Positions 1 through 5,794 of a stretch of 9,619 bases of DNA are shown piece after piece. The first letter of the stretch is position 1. The number at the start of each line of letters is the position of its first letter. The position numbers and the translations under genes are program-made. Source of the stretch: Archangium sp. (lineage in GTDB: Bacteria > Myxococcota > Myxococcia > Myxococcales > Myxococcaceae); assembly GCA_016793585.1 (NCBI GenBank), contig JAEUJR010000661.1, positions 1 to 9,619 on the forward strand. Direction: 5' to 3'. Under the pieces are notes generated by a model. It was not told the origin of the DNA and ran no database searches. It saw only the letters and a list, made by a program, of their open reading frames with translations.

Positions 1-1
1 C

Positions 2-421
2 GTGAAGCCCATGCGCGCGCGTGGCCGTGGCCGGGTGCTGAACATCGCCTCGACGGCGGGCTTTCAGCCGGGCCCGTTCATGGCGACGTACTACGCGTCG
101 AAGGCCTTCGTGCTCAGCTTCAGCGAGGCGCTCTCGCACGAGCTCGCCGGCTCTGGCGTCACCGTCACCGCGAGCTGCCCCGGCGCCACGCTGACCGAGT
201 TCGCGAAGGTGGCGGGCAACGACAAGACGCCGCTCTTCCAGCGGCCCGTCGGCGTCGCGAAGGCCGAAGACGTGGTGAACGACGCGTACGAGGCGATGAT
301 GCAGGGAGAGCCGCTCGTCGTACACGGGTGGATGAACTACCTCGCGTACCAGTCGCTGCGCCTGTCGCCGCGCTCGGTCGTGCGAAGCATCACCGCGTCG
401 TTGAACAAGCCGGCGGAGTGA
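2..421 (+). CDS. Short-chain dehydrogenase/reductase, C-terminal part (5' end outside window)
   Basis: This is the C-terminal 139 residues of a classical SDR oxidoreductase, which uses NAD(P)(H) to interconvert an alcohol and a carbonyl; the substrate cannot be told. The catalytic residues have family spacing: Ser17 in NIASTAG, then Tyr30 and Lys34 of the YxxxK motif in TYYASK, with the usual 12 residues between Ser and Tyr. They are followed by the family's PG-x-T segment (CPGATLTEF, about residues 59-67). The Rossmann glycine motif that normally lies some 130 residues before the Tyr is missing only because the window begins inside the gene, so the GTG at position 2 is an internal codon. The C-terminal extension, with [20 protein letters not shown], resembles DltE-like SDRs (COG0300). 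The stop at 419-421 lies 2 nt before the next gene, so the two are probably co-transcribed and translationally coupled. The family call is firm; the function is unknown. Confidence 0.9.
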   Translation: MKPMRARGRGRVLNIASTAGFQPGPFMATYYASKAFVLSFSEALSHELAGSGVTVTASCPGATLTEFAKVAGNDKTPLFQRPVGVAKAEDVVNDAYEAMMQGEPLVVHGWMNYLAYQSLRLSPRSVVRSITASLNKPAE

Positions 422-423
422 CG

Positions 424-1014
424 ATGAAGCGCGCGCTCGCCACGATGCTCTTCGTGCTCGGCTGCGGAACGATGTCGCCGGTCGTCGACGCTGGCACGCC
501 CACCGACGCCGGCACGCCCACCGATGCCGGCACGCCCACCGACGCGGGCGCTGGCACCGACGCCGGCAGCACGCCGATGGACTCGGGCGTCGCCGACGCG
601 GGCGCCATCGACGCGGGCACGCCGAAGGCCGACGCGGGCGCCATGGTCGATGCGGGCAGCCTCGGCCTCTCGCTCGTGCAATGTCACTCGGGCCGCCGCT
701 GCCCTGGCGCGTCGACGTGCACGGCGACGGCTCCGGGTGGCGTGTGCAACGGCTGCGGGTCAGACGCCGACTGCCCCTCGGGCACCACCTGCGGAAACTT
801 CGCGGCGTGCGTGCGCGACTGCCAGCGCGACGCCGACTGCGGTGGAGCGCTGCGCTGCACGTCGATGGGTCTCTGCGCGATTCGCACCTGCTCGACGACG
901 ACGCCGTGCCCCGCGCCCTACGTGTGCAGCGGCACGCTCTGTCAGCGGCCCTCGTGCGACGGCGGGTGTCCCTCGCCGATGACGTGCAGCGGCAGCGTCT
1001 GCATCGAGCAGTGA
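424..1014 (+). CDS. Cys-rich lipoprotein with DAG/TPT-repeat stalk
   Basis: A 196-residue exported lipoprotein of unknown function. The ATG at 424 is chosen because a GGCGGAG ribosome site (412-418) precedes it by 5 nt and because it opens on a short lipoprotein signal (MKRALATMLFVLGC) with the lipidated cysteine probably at residue 14. Longer in-frame starts would run through the upstream SDR gene. Residues about 20-80 form a low-complexity stalk of Asp-Ala-Gly and Thr-Pro repeats, typical of myxobacterial surface lipoproteins. The C-terminal domain holds 20 cysteines that fall into five four-Cys modules. Modules 2 and 3 are exactly C-x5-C-x5-C-x5-C, and the others vary in one or two spacings. 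An even cysteine count in an exported protein suggests disulfide-bonded mini-domains, perhaps for binding or adhesion. It lies 2 nt downstream of the SDR gene. I recognise the architecture but no named family. Confidence 0.85.
   Translation: MKRALATMLFVLGCGTMSPVVDAGTPTDAGTPTDAGTPTDAGAGTDAGSTPMDSGVADAGAIDAGTPKADAGAMVDAGSLGLSLVQCHSGRRCPGASTCTATAPGGVCNGCGSDADCPSGTTCGNFAACVRDCQRDADCGGALRCTSMGLCAIRTCSTTTPCPAPYVCSGTLCQRPSCDGGCPSPMTCSGSVCIEQ
493..546 (+). repeat. Three tandem 18-bp units within the lipoprotein stalk
   Basis: Three consecutive 18-bp units (493-510, 511-528, 529-546) of the form GGCACGCCCACCGACGCC encode GTPTDA each. They differ only at one or two third-codon positions. Degenerate DAG-containing units continue to about 660. 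This is a coding microsatellite-like array that can change stalk length by whole codons. Confidence 0.9.
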
Positions 1015-1020
1015 TGAGAC

Positions 1021-1204
1021 GTGGCCACGAACGCCAATGGCTCGACCTGGTCGACGACGAGCTTCGCGTACCCCATGCTTGTCGGCGACGACGACGGCCC
1101 GCTACGCGCTGGCCTGCAACGCGGGCGAGCCGGGCGCCAACTTCCCCTTCTGCTGCCGCTTGAACGTGAACACCGGCAGCGTCACCTCTGGGCAACACCT
1201 CTGC
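1021..1204 (+). pseudogene. Frameshifted remnant or mis-sequenced end of a Cys-containing protein
   Basis: No intact gene covers 1015-1254, but this stretch looks coding in two successive frames. From 1021 to about 1095 the frame that starts at GTG 1021 has G/C at nearly every third position and reads VATNANGSTWSTTSFAYP and on to GDDDG. From about 1097 that frame loses the bias, while the +1 frame gains it and reads ARYALACNAGEPGANFPF, then CCRLNVNTGS, ending in GQHLC near 1204. One extra base, for example in the CCC at 1098-1100, would join the two halves. It directly follows the TGA TGA that ends the Cys-rich lipoprotein, and the second half adds four more cysteines, so it may be a lost extension or a neighbour of similar type. 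No convincing ribosome site is seen and the end is unclear. It could be a decayed gene or a base-call error. Confidence 0.4.
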
Positions 1205-1209
1205 GCTCG

Positions 1210-1229
1210 GCTCCCCGGGGCAGGGGAGC
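1210..1229. terminator. GC-rich hairpin in the convergent spacer, possible terminator
   Basis: A perfect 7-bp inverted repeat, GCTCCCC (1210-1216) and GGGGAGC (1223-1229), encloses a 6-nt loop. It lies 26 bp beyond the stop of the minus-strand barrel gene and downstream of the plus-strand lipoprotein and remnant, where a shared terminator would be expected. Neither side has a clear T run, so Rho-independent function is uncertain. Confidence 0.35.
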
Positions 1230-1254
1230 GTGTCCCTTCCAGGAGCGCGGCGGC

Positions 1255-2001
1255 TCAGTCGATGGGGAACACCCAGCCCACCATGAGGCTCGCGCCGTAG
1301 CGCGGCGTGCCCACCAGGCCGTACTCACCCGCGAGGCCGACCGAGAGGTACTTGTCGATGCGCACGCGGGCGCCGGCGCGCACCGAGAACCCGAAGCCCG
1401 ACGACTTGTACGTGCCCGGCTGGCCACCGACGGTGATCTCCGCCGTCGCGAGCTGCACGTCACCCAGCACGTCGGCGAAGGGCGTCACGCGGCCGAAGGT
1501 GTACTCGCCGCCCAGGCCGAACCGAATCACCCACAACGACAACGAGCGCGGGCTCACGTGCACCGGTGTTCCCGTCAGCGGGCTGCCCGTGGCGTCGACG
1601 TCAGCGTCGATGGAGCCCTGCCGAAAGGCCGCGTACGGCTTCTGCAACCCGAGCGTGAAGCGCACGTGGCTCTGAATCGCGCGCGTCTCCCACGACGGGC
1701 CGGCGGTGACGAGTTGGCGAAGCGAGGCGCCTCCGAACGGCGCGGTGAGGCCGGTGGCCCCCGCGACGTTCACCGCTTCGCCCGACTGGAACACCAGCGG
1801 CATGGCCGACGGGTCGAGCACGCCGCCCGCGAAGCCCATCGTCAGCTCATAGGCGAACGTCGCCTCGGGCTCGGGCTCGGGCACTGGCGCTGGCTTCGTC
1901 ACCGTTGCGTCATCGTCTGGTGTCTCGAGCGCGAACGCCGCGCCACCCACGAGAAGCACCGCTCCACACAGCGCCACCACCACGTTGCGTCGAAGGTTCA
2001 T
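1255..2001 (-). CDS. Exported protein, probable outer-membrane beta-barrel
   Basis: A 248-residue protein with a clear Sec signal peptide: residues 1-24, positive MNLRR start, hydrophobic VVVALCGAVLLVGG core, AFA cleavage site. A short acidic/Pro linker (PAPVPEPEPE, about 37-46) follows. The rest alternates hydrophobic and polar residues with Gly and aromatics in strand-like blocks, such as ATFAYELTMGFAGG near the start and YGASLMVGWVFPID at the end. This is the pattern of a small OmpA/OmpW-like beta-barrel of roughly eight to ten strands. It lacks the classical terminal aromatic residue, ending in Asp four residues after a Trp. The start is the ATG read from 2001 on the minus strand; a modest GGAACAGG lies just upstream. 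It is transcribed divergently from the DUF2214 gene across 238 bp. I recognise no specific family; a structural or sensor-like envelope role is inference only. Confidence 0.75.
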   Translation of the reverse strand: MNLRRNVVVALCGAVLLVGGAAFALETPDDDATVTKPAPVPEPEPEATFAYELTMGFAGGVLDPSAMPLVFQSGEAVNVAGATGLTAPFGGASLRQLVTAGPSWETRAIQSHVRFTLGLQKPYAAFRQGSIDADVDATGSPLTGTPVHVSPRSLSLWVIRFGLGGEYTFGRVTPFADVLGDVQLATAEITVGGQPGTYKSSGFGFSVRAGARVRIDKYLSVGLAGEYGLVGTPRYGASLMVGWVFPID

Positions 2002-2171
2002 GGGCCTGTTCCGTCAGCAAGTCGTCTGCCGCGCCGAAGTGCGCGTGCCGCCTCGACGGTGACGCGGCGATGACAGAGCCCGCGTGTGTGCTCCGACATG
2101 GCTGCCTGTCTCGCGCGCGACGCAGGTGCGAAGCACCCGACGCAGGGCACGCACGTCGCGCCCCGTCACAC

Positions 2172-2192
2172 CGACTTGACACTGCCAAGTCG
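2172..2192. promoter_or_regulatory. Operator-like near-palindrome, site 1 (covers -35 box)
   Basis: Ten-base arms CGACTTGACA (2172-2181) and TGCCAAGTCG (2183-2192) flank a central C and are reverse complements with a single mismatch. The left arm contains a perfect TTGACA, so a bound protein would block the -35 element of the promoter proposed for the downstream membrane protein. The odd-length, roughly 20-bp dyad resembles sites used by TetR-type repressors, but the regulator is not in this window. Confidence 0.6.
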
Positions 2193-2205
2193 CCGACGTT
2201 ATGCA
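2176..2205 (+). promoter_or_regulatory. Putative sigma70-type promoter of the DUF2214 gene
   Basis: TTGACA at 2176-2181 matches the -35 consensus at all six bases. The best -10 candidate is TATGCA at 2200-2205, with an 18-bp spacer and only three matching bases, so the -10 is weak. Initiation would fall near 2212, inside the second palindrome and about 28 bp before the ATG. Confidence 0.45.
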
Positions 2206-2226
2206 GGACTAGACACTGTCAAGCCG
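2206..2226. promoter_or_regulatory. Operator-like near-palindrome, site 2 (at the likely transcript start)
   Basis: This is a second copy of the element at 2172-2192. Arms GGACTAGACA and TGTCAAGCCG flank a central C. Over 17 aligned bases (2176-2192 against 2210-2226) the two copies agree at 14. The core GACACTGTC is a perfect palindrome around the central C. Its centre lies 34 bp from that of site 1, close to three helical turns, so both would sit on nearly the same DNA face. It ends just before the GAGGAA ribosome site at 2226-2231. Confidence 0.55.
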
Positions 2227-2239
2227 AGGAACGACTCGC

Positions 2240-2704
2240 ATGCTCATCGCCGCCCTGCTCTCGACCCTTCATCTCTTCGCGCTGGCCATCGGGCTGTCGG
2301 GCGTCGTCATTCGTTGGCGCGAGCTGCGCCGGCTCGTGACCGACCCCGCCGCCCTCGAGCCGATGTTCGTCGGTGACAACCTGTGGGGCGTGGCCGCGAT
2401 TCTCTGGCTCGTCACCGGCCTGCTGCGCGCCTTCGGCACCTTCGAGAAGGGCAGCGGCTACTACCTGAACAACCACGCCTTCCTGCTGAAGCTCGGGCTC
2501 TTCGGCGCCATCTTCCTGCTCGAGCTGTGGCCGATGGTGACCTTCATCGTCTGGCGCATTCGCAAGGCGAAGGGGCTGCCGCTCGACACGAGCCGGGCCG
2601 CGACGTTCGCGACCATCACCGGCGTCGAGGTGGTGCTCACCGTCGCGATTCCCTTCGTCGCGTCGATGATGGCGCGAGGCATCGGCTTCACCTGGTTTTC
2701 GTGA
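2240..2704 (+). CDS. DUF2214-family four-helix inner-membrane protein
   Basis: A 154-residue integral membrane protein with four hydrophobic segments at about residues 3-24, 48-66, 82-105 and 125-146. It matches my memory of the DUF2214 family of predicted membrane proteins (COG3556): His11 in the first helix, FVGDNLWGVAAILWLVTGLLRAF, a K-G-x-x-YYLNNHAFLLKLGLF segment, then ELWPMVTFIVWRIR and a short basic loop ending PLDTSRA. The ATG at 2240 is preceded by GAGGAA (2226-2231) at 8 nt. No biochemical role is established for the family. The conserved histidines (11, 79) in or beside helices could bind a cofactor, but this is speculation. The upstream pair of palindromes suggests tight, ligand-responsive control. 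Its last codons overlap the 3' end of the convergent propeller lipoprotein gene by 17 nt. Confidence 0.85.
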   Translation: MLIAALLSTLHLFALAIGLSGVVIRWRELRRLVTDPAALEPMFVGDNLWGVAAILWLVTGLLRAFGTFEKGSGYYLNNHAFLLKLGLFGAIFLLELWPMVTFIVWRIRKAKGLPLDTSRAATFATITGVEVVLTVAIPFVASMMARGIGFTWFS

Positions 2705-4316
2705 CCGCGCCTTCGCCGACGATGCGCACGCCGTGAATCTGGTTGGCGCGGGTGCCGAGCACGAGCATGTCGTCGAACACCGCAGGAGACGCCTCGATGT
2801 CGCCCGACAACTTCAGGCTCGCGACCTCGCGGCCAGTGCGGGCGTGCAAGAGGCGCAGCAGCCCGCCGATGCCGCCCTGCAGCAGGTAGCTCTCGCCGTC
2901 GGCGTCCTTCACGAGCGTCGGCGTCGACCACGCGTACTGGGGCAGCTCGAGGCGCCACACCTCGGCTCCCGTCGCCTTGTCGAGCGCGAGCACCGCCCCG
3001 TTCTCGGGCCCGGGGCAGCGCGCGATGGTGAAGAAGACGAGGTCGGCGACGTCGCCCGTGCCGATGGCGGGCGTGGCGAAGAGGCCAGCGTCGATCTTCT
3101 TCGGCGTCAGCGCGCCACGGCACTCGAAGGAGTTCGTCCACTCCACGGTGCCCGTCAACGCGTCGAGGCGGCGCAGGTGCGTGAAGCCCTGCGGCCCCGT
3201 CTTGTCGACCTCGCAGCCCGTGAAGAGCGCTGGCCGCGGCGGTGAGGTGTCGAGGGCGAGGCTCGCGTCGGTGTCGTCTCCGGCGGCGAAGGCCCACAGC
3301 GGCGTGAAGGAGCGCAGGTCGATGGCCTGCACGGTGCCGCCGTTGTCGGCGAAGAAGCCGAGCCACCCGAGCGCCGACATCGAGTTCTCGACGCCGAAGT
3401 GCTGACTCGAGGCCTCCTTGTAGCGGTAGCGCACCACCTCGGGAGCGACGGCCAGCGACAACGCGATGGGGTCGAAGTTCGTGTGCAGCTTGAGCAGGTA
3501 GAGCAGCCCGTTCTCGCCGCCGACGACGTAGGTGTCGGTCGCGCGGTTGAGCAGGCCCGACGAATCGAACGCCCCCCACTCGCGGCGCGGCGCTTCTTTG
3601 TCGGCCCCGGGCAGGAAGAAGACCTCTTGGTGCCCGATGAGCTCGTACACCCGAAGGCCGATGGGCACGTTCTCGGGAATACCCTGGCCGACGAAGAGCA
3701 GCGGGTAGCCGCGCGGGTCGAGCGAGACGCTGCCCTTGATGGGGTTGCCGGTGACGATGGCGGGGCGTGAGGGCTTGCCGGTCTGCAGGTCGAGGAAGTG
3801 CACGCGCCCGTCGAGGCTGCCCTGAATCACCTCGACGAAGCCGCTCTGTCGCGTGCGCTCGCCGAGCTTCGGCATCGAGTGCCGTATGACGTCGGGCCAC
3901 CGCACGATGGCGGGCTGCCCGGTCCACCCTGTGCCGCCGAACCAGGGCGCGCGGCTCTGGCCGGTCTGATGCGTCCACACCACCTGCAGCCCGACGGGCT
4001 TTCGGGGCACACGGCCGAACGCGCCGCCGCTTCGTGTCGGGCCGCCGCGAAACGTGAAGACGCCGTCGACGGTCGAGTACGTCTCGGCGAAGACCTGGCG
4101 GTCGCCTTCGGGCACGCCCGCGTCGCGCAGCACCGAGCGTGACAGCGTGGTGAGCGACTCGGGCTGCGCCTCGGCGTCGAACCAGATGGGGCGCACCGGC
4201 GGCGGGGGCGCGATGACCGGAGGAGGCGGCGATGGCGGCGGCGGCCGTGGTGGAGCGACGACCTGCGGCGCCGCGCACGAGACCGCCAGAGTGAAGCTGA
4301 TCAGCCAACGCGCCAC
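2688..4316 (-). CDS. Lipoprotein with PQQ-like (BamB-like) beta-propeller
   Basis: A 542-residue predicted lipoprotein. It starts at the GTG read from 4316; an in-frame TAA only five codons upstream rules out any longer start. The signal MARWLISFTLAVSC places the lipidated cysteine at residue 14. Residues 20-43 are a nearly pure Pro/Val/Ala stalk. The body carries degenerate PQQ/WD-like propeller blades: FRGGPTRSG entering the first (about 89-120), GSLDGRVHFLDLQTG (166-180), DNGGTVQAIDL with PLWAF (324-343), LDALTGTVEWTN (384-395), LDKATGAEVWRLELP (445-459) and LLHARTGREVASLKL (489-503). The fold resembles BamB but is longer, and nothing links it to BAM. Extra cysteines at 368, 399 and 434 could pair. 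Enzymatic PQQ use is unlikely, since no dehydrogenase motif is seen; a protein-interaction scaffold on the envelope is the likeliest role. Confidence 0.85.
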   Translation of the reverse strand: MARWLISFTLAVSCAAPQVVAPPRPPPPSPPPPVIAPPPPVRPIWFDAEAQPESLTTLSRSVLRDAGVPEGDRQVFAETYSTVDGVFTFRGGPTRSGGAFGRVPRKPVGLQVVWTHQTGQSRAPWFGGTGWTGQPAIVRWPDVIRHSMPKLGERTRQSGFVEVIQGSLDGRVHFLDLQTGKPSRPAIVTGNPIKGSVSLDPRGYPLLFVGQGIPENVPIGLRVYELIGHQEVFFLPGADKEAPRREWGAFDSSGLLNRATDTYVVGGENGLLYLLKLHTNFDPIALSLAVAPEVVRYRYKEASSQHFGVENSMSALGWLGFFADNGGTVQAIDLRSFTPLWAFAAGDDTDASLALDTSPPRPALFTGCEVDKTGPQGFTHLRRLDALTGTVEWTNSFECRGALTPKKIDAGLFATPAIGTGDVADLVFFTIARCPGPENGAVLALDKATGAEVWRLELPQYAWSTPTLVKDADGESYLLQGGIGGLLRLLHARTGREVASLKLSGDIEASPAVFDDMLVLGTRANQIHGVRIVGEGAVTKTR

Positions 4317-4319
4317 GAC

Positions 4320-4348
4320 GCCCCGAGGTTACGCGGCTTCGCCGGGGC
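4320..4348 (-). promoter_or_regulatory. Inverted repeat in the propeller-lipoprotein leader
   Basis: GCCCCG (4320-4325) and CGGGGC (4343-4348) form a 6-bp inverted repeat. On the minus strand the gene-proximal arm is the CGGGGC that also serves as the only purine-rich ribosome-site candidate before the GTG at 4316. A smaller CGGC-TTC-GCCG stem (4334-4344) is nested inside and partly competes with it. Short GC stems are common in this DNA, so a regulatory role is weakly supported. Confidence 0.2.
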
Positions 4349-4492
4349 AGTGGGGGACGTGTTCGGCACCCGCCGCTGGCGCCCCGACGACCCACGGCCT
4401 CCTTCGCACCCACCCGTCGTCATCGATCTTCAACGTCTTGGGTTCTGCCGGTTCGAGTACGCGCGTTGCACACGGCTGATCCAGGAGCACCC

Positions 4493-5776
4493 ATGCCCTG
4501 GATCGTCCTTGCCTTGCTCACGGCGTCACCGGCTGCCGAGACCTCGAGTCTGGCGCTGCTCGATGACGACGTGGCAGCGGCGCCCGCTGAGCTCCCCATG
4601 CCGCCGCTCGAGCAGGCGCCTGCGGCGAGCGAACCCGAGGCTGCTGCACCAGCCGTCGAGCCGAGCGCGCCTTCACCCCAGCCGCCACCTGCCGCGCCGA
4701 CGCCCTCACCCGTCGTGCTCTCGGGCCTCGCCGAGGCCTACTACCAGTGGAACTTCGGGCAGCCGTCGAACGGCATCACCAACGGTCGCGGGTTCGACAA
4801 CCGGGCCAACACCTTCACGCTCTCGAGCGCGCTCATCGACGCGAAGTTCGACGTCTCGGGCTTCGTCGGAGAGCTGGGCCTGCAGCTCGGCTCGGCCTCG
4901 GTCACCTCGTATCTCGCCGAGCCGACGCAGCCGGGCACCGCGTGGGTCGCCCCCTCGGGCGGCGACCTCTGGCGCATCATTCAGCAGGCCCACGTCGGCT
5001 ATCGGGTACCGCTCGGGCGCGGGCTGCTCGTCGAAGCGGGCATCTTCCTCTCGCCAGTCGGCCCCGAAGCCCCGGTCTCGAAAGACAACTGGAACCTCTC
5101 GCGCTCGACGCTCTTCTTCGCGCTGCCCTTCTACCACACGGGCGCACGCGCCACGTACGCGCTCAGCTCGCAGCTCTCGGCGACGGCCGCCGTCTACAAC
5201 GGCTGGAACACGGTGGTGGACAACAACCCCGAGAAGTCGGTGAGCGTCAGCCTCGCGTGGCAGTCCGAGAAGCTGACGGCGAGCGTGCTCTACTTCGGCG
5301 GCGTCGAGCGCTCGGGCTCCGACATCGGCCGGCCGTGGCGTCATCTCTTTGACGCCTGGGGCCAGTGGCAGGTCAGCGAACGTGTCGCGCTGCTCGGCCA
5401 GGCCAACGTGGGCTTCGAGCAGACCTCGGTGGGTCTCGACCCCTGGGTGAGCGGCGCGGTCGCGACGCGCGTCAAGGTGCTCGACTGGCTCTTCGTCTCG
5501 GGCCGGGCCGACGTCTTGCACGAAGGAGACTTCGTGAACGGCGAGCTCGTCGCGGCCCCCATCTTCTTCCCGGCGACCACCGTCGGAAGTCTGACGGGCA
5601 CACTCGACGTGCGCCCCATCGAGCACGTCGCGGTGCGGGTCGAGTACCGCCGCGATCAGGCGAACGCCGAGCTCTACTTTTCGGGAACGGTCGCAGGTGA
5701 CGGCACCTCGTCACCCTTCGTTCCCAACCGCAGGTCACAAGACACCATCACCCTCGCGGCGATGGGCTGGTTCTGA
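4493..5776 (+). CDS. BBP2-type (OmpL-like) outer-membrane porin
   Basis: A 427-residue outer-membrane beta-barrel resembling the putative beta-barrel porin-2 family (BBP2, PF07642). The ATG at 4493 is preferred over an in-frame ATG 27 nt upstream because AGGAG (4483-4487) lies 5 nt before it and because it starts directly with a signal peptide (MPWIVLALLTASPAAE). An Ala/Pro-rich linker spans about residues 24-72. Barrel motifs follow in family order: GLAEAYYQWNFGQPSNG with FDNRANTFTL at the start, NWNLSRSTLFFALPFYHTGARATY in the middle, VYNGWNTVVDNNPEKSV, then repeated strands to a terminal Trp-Phe (AMGWF), the usual barrel-assembly end signal. The solute is unknown. Only 18 nt separate it from the first chemoreceptor gene, so the three genes are probably one operon. 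The Ala/Pro linker is longer than I would expect in most BBP2 proteins and may cross or bind peptidoglycan. Confidence 0.88.
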   Translation: MPWIVLALLTASPAAETSSLALLDDDVAAAPAELPMPPLEQAPAASEPEAAAPAVEPSAPSPQPPPAAPTPSPVVLSGLAEAYYQWNFGQPSNGITNGRGFDNRANTFTLSSALIDAKFDVSGFVGELGLQLGSASVTSYLAEPTQPGTAWVAPSGGDLWRIIQQAHVGYRVPLGRGLLVEAGIFLSPVGPEAPVSKDNWNLSRSTLFFALPFYHTGARATYALSSQLSATAAVYNGWNTVVDNNPEKSVSVSLAWQSEKLTASVLYFGGVERSGSDIGRPWRHLFDAWGQWQVSERVALLGQANVGFEQTSVGLDPWVSGAVATRVKVLDWLFVSGRADVLHEGDFVNGELVAAPIFFPATTVGSLTGTLDVRPIEHVAVRVEYRRDQANAELYFSGTVAGDGTSSPFVPNRRSQDTITLAAMGWF

Positions 5777-5794
5777 GTTCGAGGAGGAACGTTC

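Noticed and set aside
493..660. Tandem repeats as a CRISPR or intergenic satellite
   Set aside because: The units are 18 bp with no spacers, stay in frame, vary mainly at third positions and encode the lipoprotein stalk.
1014..1163. TGATG-overlapped ORF after the Cys-rich lipoprotein
   Set aside because: The stop/start overlap is attractive, but the product is Arg-rich, third-position G/C is low, and the other two frames carry the coding signal in this stretch.
2461..4413. A 650-codon minus-strand frame over the propeller lipoprotein
   Set aside because: It is Arg-rich low-complexity sequence in a different frame from the lipoprotein, which has a signal peptide, propeller blades and proper codon bias.
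4450..4456. GGTTCGA, resembling a tRNA T-loop
   Set aside because: The flanking bases do not pair into a T stem and no anticodon or acceptor arm can be drawn around it.
4466..4492. Upstream ATG at 4466 as the porin start
   Set aside because: It would put nine extra residues including Asp before the signal peptide and lacks a ribosome site, whereas AGGAG sits 5 nt before the ATG at 4493.
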